Positions 33,433 through 41,520 of a stretch of 64,000 bases of DNA are shown here, one piece after another (the first letter of the stretch is position 1; each line of letters begins with the position of its first letter). The stretch covers positions 1,860,001 to 1,924,000 of the forward strand of contig NZ_CP013372.1 in the NCBI RefSeq assembly GCF_001522585.2. The letters run 5' to 3'. This stretch comes from Burkholderia sp. NRF60-BP8 (GTDB lineage: Bacteria; Pseudomonadota; Gammaproteobacteria; Burkholderiales; Burkholderiaceae). The notes beneath the pieces were generated by a model that saw only the letters and a list, made by a program, of their open reading frames with translations, had not been told where the DNA came from and did not search any database. A program made the position numbers and the translations under genes.

Positions 33433-34773
33433 TCATGCGAACGGTACGGCCTCGAAGCCGGCCGCGAGCGCATCGACGATCCGGTCGAGCTGTTCGCGCT
33501 GGATCACGAGCGGCGGCGACAGGATGATCTTCGTGCCGACCGGACGCACCAGCACGCCGTTCTCGCGCGCGACTTCCGCGACCGCGTTCGCATAGCCCGA
33601 CAGCGGATCGATCGGCTCGCGCGTGTCCTTGTTCGCGACGAGATCGAGCGCGAGCATCAGCCCCTTGCCGCGCGCCTCGCCGACCGCCGCGAAGCGCTCC
33701 GCGAACGGCTGCAGCGCTTCGAGCAGATACGCGCCCTGCTTCGCCGCGTTCGCCGGCAGGTCTTCCTTCACGACGATGTCGAGGCTCGCGATCGCGGCCG
33801 CGCATGCGACCGGGTGGCCGGCGTACGTGTAGCCGTGCATGATCGCTCCCCCGAAATCGGCATTCGCGGCGAACGCGTCCTCGATCCGCGCGTTCACGAC
33901 CGTCGCGCCGAGCGGCACGTAGCCCGACGAAATCCCCTTCGCGAGACACATGATGTCCGGGCGCACGCCCCAGCCGCGGCTGCCGAACAGGCTGCCGCTG
34001 CGGCCGAAGCCCGTCACGACTTCGTCGGCGATCAGCAGCACGCCGTAGCGGTCGCACACCTCGCGCACCAGCGGCCAGTAATTGGCCGGCGGCACGATCA
34101 CGCCGCCCGCGCCCTGGATCGGCTCCGCGATGAACGCGGCGACGGTGTCCGGGCTCTGGAACTGGATCTCGCGCTCGAGCATTTCCGCGCAGATCCGGCC
34201 GAGTTCGTCCGGGTCCTGCGTGAACGGGTTGCGGTACGGCCACGGCGTCTCGACGTGGAAGCAGCCGGGCAGGTTCGGTTCGTAGTTGCGGCGGAACACC
34301 GTGTTGCCGTTCACCGACGCGCCGCCGAAATGCGTGCCGTGATAACCCTGCTTCAGCGAAATGAACTTCGTGCGATCGGCCTGGCCGCGCACCTTCCAGT
34401 ACTGGCGGGCGATCTTCAGCGCGGTCTCGATCGAATCGGAGCCGCCCGAGCTGTACAGCACGCGGCGCATCCCTTCCGGTTCGAGCATGTCGATCAGCTT
34501 CTTCGACAGCTCCTCGGCCCGCGGATGCGAAATGCCGTCGAACAGCTGGAAGTATTCGAGCTCGTCGAGCTGACGCACGATCGCGTCCTTCACTTCCTGG
34601 CGGTTGTGGCCGACGTTCACGTTCCACAGGCCCGCGACGCCGTCGACGAGCTTGCGCCCCTCCTCGTCGAACACGTAGCAGCCGTCGCCGCGCACGATAC
34701 GGATCGGCTTGCGCTGTTTCATTTCGTTCGGGTGCAGCATCGGATGCCAGAACTTCGCTTCGTTGTAGCTCAT
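33433..34773 (-). CDS. Class III aminotransferase (omega-amino acid/putrescine:pyruvate type)
   Basis: A 446-residue PLP enzyme moving the terminal amino group of an amine or omega-amino acid to a keto acid. It begins FWHPMLHPNEM and has LVDGVAGLWNVNVGHNR, YSSGGSDSIETALKIARQYW, the YHGTHFGGASVNGN loop, DEVVTGFGRSGSLFG (cofactor-binding Asp) and CLAKGISSGYVPLGA (PLP lysine). The layout is that of beta-alanine/putrescine:pyruvate aminotransferases. ATG 34773 with GGAG 7 nt upstream is favoured over ATG 34785. It lies 58 bp downstream of the aldehyde dehydrogenase, which would oxidise the aldehyde product. Confidence 0.9.
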   Translation of the reverse strand: MSYNEAKFWHPMLHPNEMKQRKPIRIVRGDGCYVFDEEGRKLVDGVAGLWNVNVGHNRQEVKDAIVRQLDELEYFQLFDGISHPRAEELSKKLIDMLEPEGMRRVLYSSGGSDSIETALKIARQYWKVRGQADRTKFISLKQGYHGTHFGGASVNGNTVFRRNYEPNLPGCFHVETPWPYRNPFTQDPDELGRICAEMLEREIQFQSPDTVAAFIAEPIQGAGGVIVPPANYWPLVREVCDRYGVLLIADEVVTGFGRSGSLFGSRGWGVRPDIMCLAKGISSGYVPLGATVVNARIEDAFAANADFGGAIMHGYTYAGHPVACAAAIASLDIVVKEDLPANAAKQGAYLLEALQPFAERFAAVGEARGKGLMLALDLVANKDTREPIDPLSGYANAVAEVARENGVLVRPVGTKIILSPPLVIQREQLDRIVDALAAGFEAVPFA

Positions 34774-34831
34774 TGCAGTCTCCATGGTCGGATCGGTTGA
34801 ATCGGTTCGTTCGGGTTCGAGCGCCGCGCGT

Positions 34832-36334
34832 TCAGTGCGCGATGCAGACGGATTTGGTTTCGGTGAAGCCTTCGATCGCGTACTGACCGAATTCGCGGCC
34901 GATGCCCGATTGCTTGTAGCCGCCGAACGGCATCGACGGATCGAGCGGGATATGGCAGTTCACCCACACGGTGCCGGCCTCGATCCGCGGCACCAGGTTC
35001 ATCACGCGTGTCAGGTCGTTGCTCCAGATGCTCGCGGCGAGGCCGTACGGCGACGCGTTCGCGAGGCGCACCGCGTCGGCCGCGTCGTCGAACGGCACGA
35101 CGACGATCACCGGGCCGAAGACCTCGTCGCGCACGATCGCGCTGTCCGGATGCGGATCGGCGATCACGGCCGGCTTCACGTAATAGCCGGGCAGATCGTC
35201 GGCCGGCGTGCCGCCCGCGAGGAACGTGAGACCCGCGCGGCGCGCGCCTTCGATGTGCTCGACGACCTTGTCGCGATGGTGCGCGGAGACCAGCGGGTTG
35301 ATCTGCGCGGTGATGTCGAGGCCCGCGCCGAGCTTCATCGACCGCGCGACGCCCGCGAGGCCCTCCGCGAGCGGCGCGAACTTGCTGCGATGCACGTAGA
35401 TGCGCGACGCGGCCGCGCATACCTGCCCCTGGTTGAAGAATGCGCCGGCGGCCACCCCGTCGAGCGCCTGCGCGACGTCGACGTCGTCGAGCATCACGAT
35501 CGGGTTCTTGCCGCCGAGTTCGAGCGAGAAGCGCGTCATGTTCTGCACGGCCGCCGCGCCGACCAGCTTGCCGGTCGCGGTCGACCCGGTGAACGAGATC
35601 TTCGCGATCGACGGATGGCTCGCGAGCGCCGCGCCGCAGACGCGCCCGCCCGTGACGACATTGAACACACCGGGCGGCACGCCGGCGTCGAGCGCGAGCT
35701 CGGCCAGGCGCAGCGCGGTGAGCGGCGTTTCCGGCGACGGCTTCAGCACGATCGTGCAGCCGGCCGCGAGCGCGGGAATCAGCTTCCACACCGCGATCAT
35801 CAGCGGGAAATTCCACGGCACGATCGCGGCGACCACGCCCACGGGCTCCTTGCGCGTATAGGCCGTATAGCGCGCGCCGGGCGGGAACGGGATCGACACG
35901 TCGAGCGTCTGGCCGGTGATCTTGGTCGCCCAGCCGGCCATGTAGCGCACGTATTCGACGCTCGCGCCGACCTCGATCGCGCGCGACACGTGAATCGACT
36001 TGCCCTGGTTCAGCGTTTCGAGCTGCGCGAGCGTTTCGGCATCGGCTTCGATCAGGTCCGCGAGTTTCAGCAGGATGCGTTCGCGGTCTGCCGGCCGCAG
36101 CCCGCTCCACACGCGCGCGTCGAATGCGTGTTTCGCGCTCGCGACCGCGCGGTCGACGTCGTGCGCGTCCGCATCGGCGACGGTCGCGAGCCGCTCGCCC
36201 GTGGCCGGGTCGTACACGTCGAGCCGCGCGGCCGCGTGCGCGGGCTGCATTGCACCGTCGATGAAGAGGCCGAAATCGCGCGCGACGAAAATGCGCACGG
36301 TGTCGCTGACGGCGACGAAGTTCGTGTTGCTCAT
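34832..36334 (-). CDS. NAD(P)+-dependent aldehyde dehydrogenase
   Basis: A 500-residue ALDH-superfamily enzyme turning an aldehyde into the acid. Motifs: VPWNFPLMIAVWKLIPALAAGCTIVLKPSPETPL (cofactor binding), FTGSTATGK, the general-base Glu in LELGGKNP, the catalytic Cys in FFNQGQVCAAASR, and EVFGPVIVV. It resembles betaine-, phenylacetaldehyde- and gamma-aminobutyraldehyde dehydrogenases. It leads the likely two-gene transcript with the aminotransferase, about 90 bp behind motif copy A. Confidence 0.92.
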   Translation of the reverse strand: MSNTNFVAVSDTVRIFVARDFGLFIDGAMQPAHAAARLDVYDPATGERLATVADADAHDVDRAVASAKHAFDARVWSGLRPADRERILLKLADLIEADAETLAQLETLNQGKSIHVSRAIEVGASVEYVRYMAGWATKITGQTLDVSIPFPPGARYTAYTRKEPVGVVAAIVPWNFPLMIAVWKLIPALAAGCTIVLKPSPETPLTALRLAELALDAGVPPGVFNVVTGGRVCGAALASHPSIAKISFTGSTATGKLVGAAAVQNMTRFSLELGGKNPIVMLDDVDVAQALDGVAAGAFFNQGQVCAAASRIYVHRSKFAPLAEGLAGVARSMKLGAGLDITAQINPLVSAHHRDKVVEHIEGARRAGLTFLAGGTPADDLPGYYVKPAVIADPHPDSAIVRDEVFGPVIVVVPFDDAADAVRLANASPYGLAASIWSNDLTRVMNLVPRIEAGTVWVNCHIPLDPSMPFGGYKQSGIGREFGQYAIEGFTETKSVCIAH

Positions 36335-36424
36335 GGGCGTCTCGTTGATGGTCGTGGCTGGACCGCGTGCCGGTGCGGCACGCGGGCGTCGGACCACTGT
36401 ATCGACGGGGAATCGCGCCCGGTG

Positions 36425-36438
36425 AGCGCAAATTGGCA
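36425..36438 (-). promoter_or_regulatory. Repeated motif copy A, upstream of aldehyde dehydrogenase
   Basis: AGCGCAAATTGGCA (plus strand), 91 bp upstream of the aldehyde dehydrogenase start and downstream of the LuxR stop. CCGGTG stands just before it, as also before copy B. A T-arm-like hairpin, GCGGG/CCCGC at 36459-36475, separates it from the LuxR gene and may act as that gene's terminator. Confidence 0.55.
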
Positions 36439-36548
36439 GCGCGTGGGACGCCGGGAAGGCGGGTTCGAACCCCGCGGTGACGCACGGGCGGAGCGAGGCG
36501 GTGACCCGGCTCGATATCGCCGCGGCAGGCCTGCCGCGTGCGGAGCGA

Positions 36549-37277
36549 TTACAGGAACAACGCCCCGACCAGCTCCGTGCGGTTCGATACGCCGAGCTTG
36601 CGGTACATGCGCATCAGGTGTGTCTTGATCGTCGGTTGCCCGAGCGCGAGATCGCGCGCGATCTCCTTGTTCGAGCGGCCGTCGCGCACGAGCCGCGCGA
36701 TCTGCTCCTCGCGGTAGGTCAGGCGTTCTTCGCAGCCGATCCGATGGATGCCGCGCCGCGCGCGCAGCAGCGGGCTCAGCGCGGCTTCGGCGACCGGCTG
36801 CAGCCGCGCGAGCGCATCGATCTCGCCCGGTGCGAACCGGCCGGCGCTGCCGTTGCCGTTCGAGTCGCCGATGCCGAAGCGCAGCAACGAGAACGCGCCG
36901 ACCGTCCGGCCCGCGTCGCGCAGCCAGATCTCGACGACGTCGGCCACGTCGTGGCGCCGCAGAAAACGGGTCCAGTACGCGGACGCATCACGTCGCTCGT
37001 CGGGCAGTTGGGACGCGAGCGTGACGACCGCGCATTCGCCCGCCGCGCAGCGCGACGGATGGAGCGGATCGAGCATCCGGTAGCGGGCGACGTAGGTGCG
37101 ATGCATCGATTCCGGCATCCCGAACAGCTCGAAATCGGCCGGCTCGCCGCTCTGGTCGAGCCGGTAGAACACGATCGCCGACGGGCTCGCGAACGCGTCG
37201 AACGCCTCCACGCACGCGCGCAGCGCGCGTTGCCAGTCGGCGGGAGCGTGGTCGGCGGGAACGGACAAGACGGGCAT
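36549..37277 (-). CDS. LuxR family transcriptional regulator
   Basis: A 242-residue regulator. The C-terminal LuxR HTH (about 178-240) reads LTYREEQIARLVRDGRSNKEIARDLALGQPTIKTHLMRMYRKLGVSNRTELVG. The N-terminal 170 residues look like a GAF/PAS-type or other small-molecule-binding region rather than a receiver domain; the invariant tryptophan and aspartate residues of the acyl-homoserine-lactone pocket are not evident. As the first gene of the aldehyde dehydrogenase/aminotransferase/permease set it is the leading candidate to bind the repeated 14-nt motif found before itself and two other units. ATG 37277 was chosen; an in-frame ATG about nine codons upstream is possible. Confidence 0.85.
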   Translation of the reverse strand: MPVLSVPADHAPADWQRALRACVEAFDAFASPSAIVFYRLDQSGEPADFELFGMPESMHRTYVARYRMLDPLHPSRCAAGECAVVTLASQLPDERRDASAYWTRFLRRHDVADVVEIWLRDAGRTVGAFSLLRFGIGDSNGNGSAGRFAPGEIDALARLQPVAEAALSPLLRARRGIHRIGCEERLTYREEQIARLVRDGRSNKEIARDLALGQPTIKTHLMRMYRKLGVSNRTELVGALFL

Positions 37278-37352
37278 GGGGAATCGGCCGGCGGGCGGAT
37301 GCATCGAATCTCGAAGTCCGGCCCAGCCTACCGGCGCCGAAAAGTGCCGGTG

Positions 37353-37366
37353 AGCACAAATCGGCA
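37353..37366 (-). promoter_or_regulatory. Repeated motif copy B, upstream of the LuxR gene
   Basis: AGCACAAATCGGCA (plus strand), 76 bp upstream of the LuxR start and preceded by CCGGTG as in copy A. It lies next to the hairpin that follows the metallopeptidase gene. Presence before the regulator itself suggests autoregulation. Confidence 0.55.
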
Positions 37367-37367
37367 A

Positions 37368-37411
37368 ATCGTCCCGGCCCCGGCCGCGGCGGCCGGTTCT
37401 ACCGGGACGAT
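37368..37411 (-). terminator. Hairpin after the metallopeptidase gene
   Basis: ATCGTCCCGG at 37368-37377 pairs exactly with 37402-37411, and the interior is itself a GC-rich dyad. It starts 31 bp after the metallopeptidase stop. There is no T-run, so intrinsic termination is uncertain. Confidence 0.4.
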
Positions 37412-37441
37412 ATCGGCGCGCGACGGGGCACGCGCGTCGTT

Positions 37442-38320
37442 TCAGCGTGCGTTCGCGGCGAACGTGTCGCAGGCGCTCACCTCGCCCGACTCCATCCCGC
37501 GCCGCAGCCAGTACACGCGCTGCTCGCTGGTGCCGTGCGTGAAGCTTTCGGGCACGACGTAGCCCTGCCCTTGCTGCTGCAGCCGGTCGTCGCCGATCGC
37601 CGCGGCGGCCTTCAGCCCCTGCTCGAAATCGCCCGGCTCCATCAGCCGCTGGTTCGCGCGCTGCGCGTTGTTCGCCCACACGCCGGCAAAGCAGTCGGCC
37701 TGCAGCTCCATGCGCACCGACAGCGCATTCGCGCGCGCCTGGCTCGACCGCCGGCGCGCGGCGTCGACCTTGTCGGCGATGCCGAGCAGGTTCTGCACGT
37801 GATGACCGACTTCGTGCGCGATCACATAGGCCTGCGCGAAATCGCCGCCCGCGCCGAAACGCTTGCGCAGCTCGTCGTAGAAGCCGAGATCGATATACAC
37901 GTTGCGGTCGCCGGGGCAATAGAACGGCCCCATCGCGGTCTGGCCGGTGCCGCACGCGGTCGGCGTCGAGTTCGTGAACATCACGAGCTTCGGCGGTTCG
38001 TACTGCGCGTGCAGCTGCGTGTTGAACACATCCGTCCACGTGCGTTCGATATTGCCGAGCACCTTGCGCGTGAACACCGCGCCGGGATCGTTGGCCGGCG
38101 CGCCCTGGCGCTGGGTCGGCGCGGGCTGCGCCTGCTGCTGGCGGCCCTGCAGCGCCGACGCGCCTTCGAGCACGACGCGCGGGTCGATGCCGAAGAAATA
38201 CGATGCGGCGAGCGCGACCACGATCGTGCCGATGCCGATCGTCGCGCGTCCGCCGCCGAATCCGCCGGCGCCGCGTCGATCCTCGACGTTGACGCTTTCT
38301 CTTTCGTCGTCCAGCCTCAT
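37442..38320 (-). CDS. Neutral zinc metallopeptidase, YpfJ/Zn_peptidase_2 family
   Basis: A 292-residue membrane-anchored protein. A single N-terminal transmembrane segment (TIGIGTIVVALAASYFFG) is followed by a Pro/Gln-rich linker and the catalytic domain. The zinc motif HEVGHH and the downstream acidic ligand region MELQADCFAGVWA are present, with CGTGQTAMGPFYCPGDRNVYIDLGFYDEL ahead of them. Family members of about 290 residues are widespread and functionally undefined. It appears to be a single-gene unit unrelated to the amine cluster. Confidence 0.9.
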   Translation of the reverse strand: MRLDDERESVNVEDRRGAGGFGGGRATIGIGTIVVALAASYFFGIDPRVVLEGASALQGRQQQAQPAPTQRQGAPANDPGAVFTRKVLGNIERTWTDVFNTQLHAQYEPPKLVMFTNSTPTACGTGQTAMGPFYCPGDRNVYIDLGFYDELRKRFGAGGDFAQAYVIAHEVGHHVQNLLGIADKVDAARRRSSQARANALSVRMELQADCFAGVWANNAQRANQRLMEPGDFEQGLKAAAAIGDDRLQQQGQGYVVPESFTHGTSEQRVYWLRRGMESGEVSACDTFAANAR

Positions 38321-38732
38321 TGCCGGCCCCTCCCTGTTCTTTTGTCGATGGTCCGGCCGCGCGAACGCGCAACCGGGCGATACGCCGTGGCGACACGAGC
38401 CGTCGGCGGACGCGCTGCCTGCGCATCGGACGCCCGCTCGCGCCGATCCCGCCTGCCGCCCGATTCGTACGACGGAATCGGCAGGCCGACGCGCCGCGCG
38501 CCGTTGCGTGCATCCGCCCGCGCTATTTTGCCGGGCTTTCGCGACTTATCTCAAAAATGTGGAGGATAGAACGATTCGACGGCAAACATCGTCAGCCTTT
38601 GCAAAATGCGCGACGGCCGCCGCGCCCAGCCAGACGGACGACCGGACGGCCGGCATTCATCCTTTCGGCGGATACCGGTGTGCGCCCGCGCCGCATAAAG
38701 TGGCCGGAACGCCCCCTTTTCCGGAGAACGAC
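38321..38732. other. Non-coding spacer, no feature identified
   Basis: A 412-bp gap between divergent genes (metallopeptidase and SDR). Open frames here are composition artefacts with no start signals or recognisable protein. An AT-richer patch near 38520-38600 may hold promoters, but I could not assign boxes with confidence. CCGGAGAAC just before 38733 is the SDR ribosome-binding site. Confidence 0.4.
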
Positions 38733-39524
38733 ATGACGCACCCGCCCCCCCGTACGATCGCGATCACCGGCGCAGGCACCGGCATCGGCGCCGCGTGCGC
38801 GCGCCGCTTCGCCCGTCGCGGCGACCGCGTCGTGCTGATCGGGCGCCGCCACGCGCCGCTCGACGCGCTGGCTGCCGAAACGGGCGGCCTCGCGCTAGCG
38901 GGCGACGCCGCCGGCACCGCCGACTGGGCCGGCTTCCTGCCGCGCATCGCGGAACGCTTCGGCCGCGTCGATGCGCTCGTCGCATGCGCGGGCGGCCACG
39001 GCATCGGCCGCGCGGACGAAACCGACGACGCGCAGTGGTGCGACGCGATGCGCGCGAACCTCGACACAGCATTCGTCAGCGCGCGCGCGTGCCTGCCCGA
39101 CCTGATCGCGCAGCGCGGCAATATCGTGCTGGTCGCGTCGATCGCGGCGCTCGCGGCCGGGCCCGGCGTATGCGGCTACACGGTCGGCAAGCACGCGCTG
39201 CTCGGGCTGGCGCGATCGCTCGCACGCGACTACGGCCCGTACGGCGTGCGGGCGAACGCCGTCTGCCCCGGCTGGGTCCGCACGCCGATGGCCGATGCGG
39301 AAATGGCGCCGCTGATGGCCGCGCACGGCGATTCGCTCGACGCTGCGTATGCCCGCGTCAGCGCCGACGTGCCGCTGCGGCGCGCGGCCGACGCCGACGA
39401 GATCGCGGCCGTCTGCGCCTTCCTGGCGTCGCCGGACGCATCGTTCGTGACCGGCGCGACGCTCGTCGCGGACGGCGGCGCGACGAGCGTCGACGTGCCG
39501 ACGCTCGCGTTCGACCGGCTTTGA
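38733..39524 (+). CDS. Short-chain dehydrogenase/reductase (SDR)
   Basis: A 263-residue classical SDR. The cofactor loop is TGAGTGIGAACARRFA, the NAG-equivalent ACAGGHG, the catalytic Ser lies in VASIAALAAG and the Tyr/Lys pair in YTVGKHALL, followed by RANAVCPGWVRTPM. An arginine after the second strand (GRRHAP) suggests NADP(H) preference. It is the first gene of a co-directional set with LysR, an EthD-like protein, MFS and DUF2848, probably a catabolic locus. Confidence 0.9.
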   Translation: MTHPPPRTIAITGAGTGIGAACARRFARRGDRVVLIGRRHAPLDALAAETGGLALAGDAAGTADWAGFLPRIAERFGRVDALVACAGGHGIGRADETDDAQWCDAMRANLDTAFVSARACLPDLIAQRGNIVLVASIAALAAGPGVCGYTVGKHALLGLARSLARDYGPYGVRANAVCPGWVRTPMADAEMAPLMAAHGDSLDAAYARVSADVPLRRAADADEIAAVCAFLASPDASFVTGATLVADGGATSVDVPTLAFDRL

Positions 39525-39624
39525 CGCCACCGGAAGGCGTCGCACGCGCCGGCCCGCACCCGAATCCATTAACATCGTCCCGATCCGCCGCCTGGCGCGG
39601 CACCGCCACACCGTTCGGAATGCG

Positions 39625-40662
39625 ATGAACATCCGGTTTCTGGAAACCTTCGTCTGGCTCGCGAAGCTGGAAAACTTCCGGCTCACGGCCGAGAAACTGC
39701 ACACGACGCAGGCCGCCGTGTCGAGCCGCATCGCATCGCTCGAGGAGGCGTTCGACGTGCGCCTGTTCGACCGCAACACGCGCTCGGCCACGCTCACGCC
39801 CGCGGGCCGGCGCATGCTGGCCTACGCGGAGCGGATCGTGCGGCTCGACGGCGAAATGCGGCGCGACATCGACGCGGCGAGCGATGCGGGCCTGATCCGG
39901 ATCGGCGTGATCGAATCGATCGTGCACAGCTGGTTCCCCGCGCTGATGGCGCAGCTGCGCGAGCGCTATCCGCGCCTCGACGTCGAGATCACGAGCGACA
40001 CGACGTTGCACCTGGTCCGCCTGCTCAGCACCGACGGCGTCGACCTGATTCTGCAGACCGACCCGGTGCCGGGGCCGGACTTCACGAACCTGCCGCTGTG
40101 CGAATTCCCGGTGCGCTGGGCCGCGAGCCCGCGCCTCGGGCTCGGCGGCCAGCCGCTCGACGTCGCGCGTCTGGCCGGGTTTCCGATCATCAGCTTCTCG
40201 CGCCACTCGGGGCCGCACGCGACGATCGAGCGGCTGTTCGCAGCCGTCGAACGGCCGGCCAGCATCAACTGCATCACGTCGGTCGCCGCGATGATCCGCC
40301 TCGTCGCGGACGGCTTCGGCGTGGCCGCGCTGCCGCCCGCGATCATCGGGCGCGAACTGCACGAAGGCACGCTCGAACTGCTCGACGTCGAGCCCGAGTT
40401 CCCGGCGCTACCGCTCGTCGCGACGTACCGCAGCCAGGGGCTGCCGGTCGCCGCGCGCATCGCGGAACTCGCGAGCGAAGTCGCGCGCCCGACGGCGGCC
40501 GCCGCGAACCTCGCGAAGCCGGCCGCCTCCGATCGCGTCGACGCAGCGCCCACGCGCAACGCAACCGGGACGACGACGAGCACGTCGGCGAAAACGAAGC
40601 GCACGGCGAAGGCCGCCTCGCCTGCCATACCTGCCGCGAAACGCCGCCCGCGCCGCTCATAA
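39625..40662 (+). CDS. LysR family transcriptional regulator with basic C-terminal tail
   Basis: A 345-residue LTTR. The HTH is MNIRFLETFVWLAKLENFRLTAEKLHTTQAAVSSRIASLEEAFDVRLFDR. The effector domain ends near residue 290; after it comes a tail of about 55 residues rich in Ala, Thr, Lys and Arg, ending AAKRRPRRS, which resembles the Lys/Ala tails of bacterial histone H1-like proteins. Typical LTTRs stop near 300 residues. It lies inside the SDR/EthD-like/MFS/DUF2848 set on the same strand and probably regulates it. Confidence 0.88.
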   Translation: MNIRFLETFVWLAKLENFRLTAEKLHTTQAAVSSRIASLEEAFDVRLFDRNTRSATLTPAGRRMLAYAERIVRLDGEMRRDIDAASDAGLIRIGVIESIVHSWFPALMAQLRERYPRLDVEITSDTTLHLVRLLSTDGVDLILQTDPVPGPDFTNLPLCEFPVRWAASPRLGLGGQPLDVARLAGFPIISFSRHSGPHATIERLFAAVERPASINCITSVAAMIRLVADGFGVAALPPAIIGRELHEGTLELLDVEPEFPALPLVATYRSQGLPVAARIAELASEVARPTAAAANLAKPAASDRVDAAPTRNATGTTTSTSAKTKRTAKAASPAIPAAKRRPRRS

Positions 40663-40761
40663 GAAAACCTGTTCACCGCGAATTTGTTTTCTTGTTGGAC
40701 GGGCGCGGCCCGTCTTCGGGACACTGGGGTTCCCGACACCACCGTCACGAGGCACCCCGCG

Positions 40762-41451
40762 ATGACCCGCCTTTCCCTTCCGCACGGCCAGCTTTGCGTC
40801 TGGACGGATATCGACCCCGCGCACGAAGCCGATTTCAACGCGTGGTACGACCGCGAGCACATGCAGGAGCGTGTCGCGATTCCCGGCTTCACGCATGCGC
40901 GGCGGTTTCGCGCGACCGACGGCGGCCCGCGCCGATACCTCGCGCTGTACGTGACCGACGCGCTCGACGTGTTCCGCGGCGACGCATACCGGCGCGCGTT
41001 CACGCAGCAGACCGCGTGGTCGCTGGCGAACTTCGAGCGCATGACGGGCACGCAGCGGCGCGTCGGCGAGCTGACGATCGAGGCCGGCGACGGCGAAGGC
41101 GCGCATCTCGCGCTGTTCGTGCTGCCGCCGGACCGCATCGACGTGCCGCACCTGCGCGCGCGCTTCGACGCCGCGCTGCACGAACCGGGCATCCATGCCG
41201 CACGCCTCTTCCGCACGTCGCCGGACCTGTCCGCGCCGATCGGCGCCGCGTCGGCCGCCCGTCCGGCCGCCGATGCGCTCGTGCTGATCGAAGGCAGCGA
41301 CGCGGCGGCCACGCGTCGCGTGGCTGCAACGCTCGCCGGGCACGACGACGTGCGCACCTTCGACCTGCTGTGGCGCGCCGCCGCGCCGCTGCCTGCGCGA
41401 CGACGCGACACCGCAGCCGACCCGGCCGCCGCTGCCGCCCTGCCTGCCTGA
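40762..41451 (+). CDS. EthD-like / dimeric alpha-beta barrel protein of unknown function
   Basis: A 229-residue protein seemingly made of two ferredoxin-like halves. The first starts GQLCVWTDIDPAHEADFNAWYDREHMQERVAIPGFTHARRF, a signature of EthD/DUF4286-type dimeric alpha-beta barrels that bind small aromatic or polyketide-like compounds. The second half is less conserved and the C terminus is Ala-rich. No catalytic residues can be assigned. GAGG precedes the ATG. The MFS carrier follows 69 bp downstream, which implies a role with the same compound. Confidence 0.72.
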   Translation: MTRLSLPHGQLCVWTDIDPAHEADFNAWYDREHMQERVAIPGFTHARRFRATDGGPRRYLALYVTDALDVFRGDAYRRAFTQQTAWSLANFERMTGTQRRVGELTIEAGDGEGAHLALFVLPPDRIDVPHLRARFDAALHEPGIHAARLFRTSPDLSAPIGAASAARPAADALVLIEGSDAAATRRVAATLAGHDDVRTFDLLWRAAAPLPARRRDTAADPAAAAALPA

Positions 41452-41520
41452 ACGCTCGACGCCGACGCCCACGCCGGCCCCGCGCTTCATCCCGTCATCC
41501 GTCACGACCTGCCCGATACC

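Noticed and set aside
30099..36334. Ethanolamine utilisation locus, suggested by the EutR-like AraC protein and APC permease
   Set aside because: No eutB or eutC lyase gene is present; an aminotransferase takes that place, so a diamine or omega-amino acid is more likely.
36459..36475. tRNA T-arm-like hairpin with loop TTCGAAC, preceded by a D-arm-like stretch at 36426-36442
   Set aside because: The 7-bp acceptor stem has no 5' partner, the spacing leaves no room for an anticodon arm, and CCA is absent. More likely a terminator-like hairpin behind the LuxR gene.
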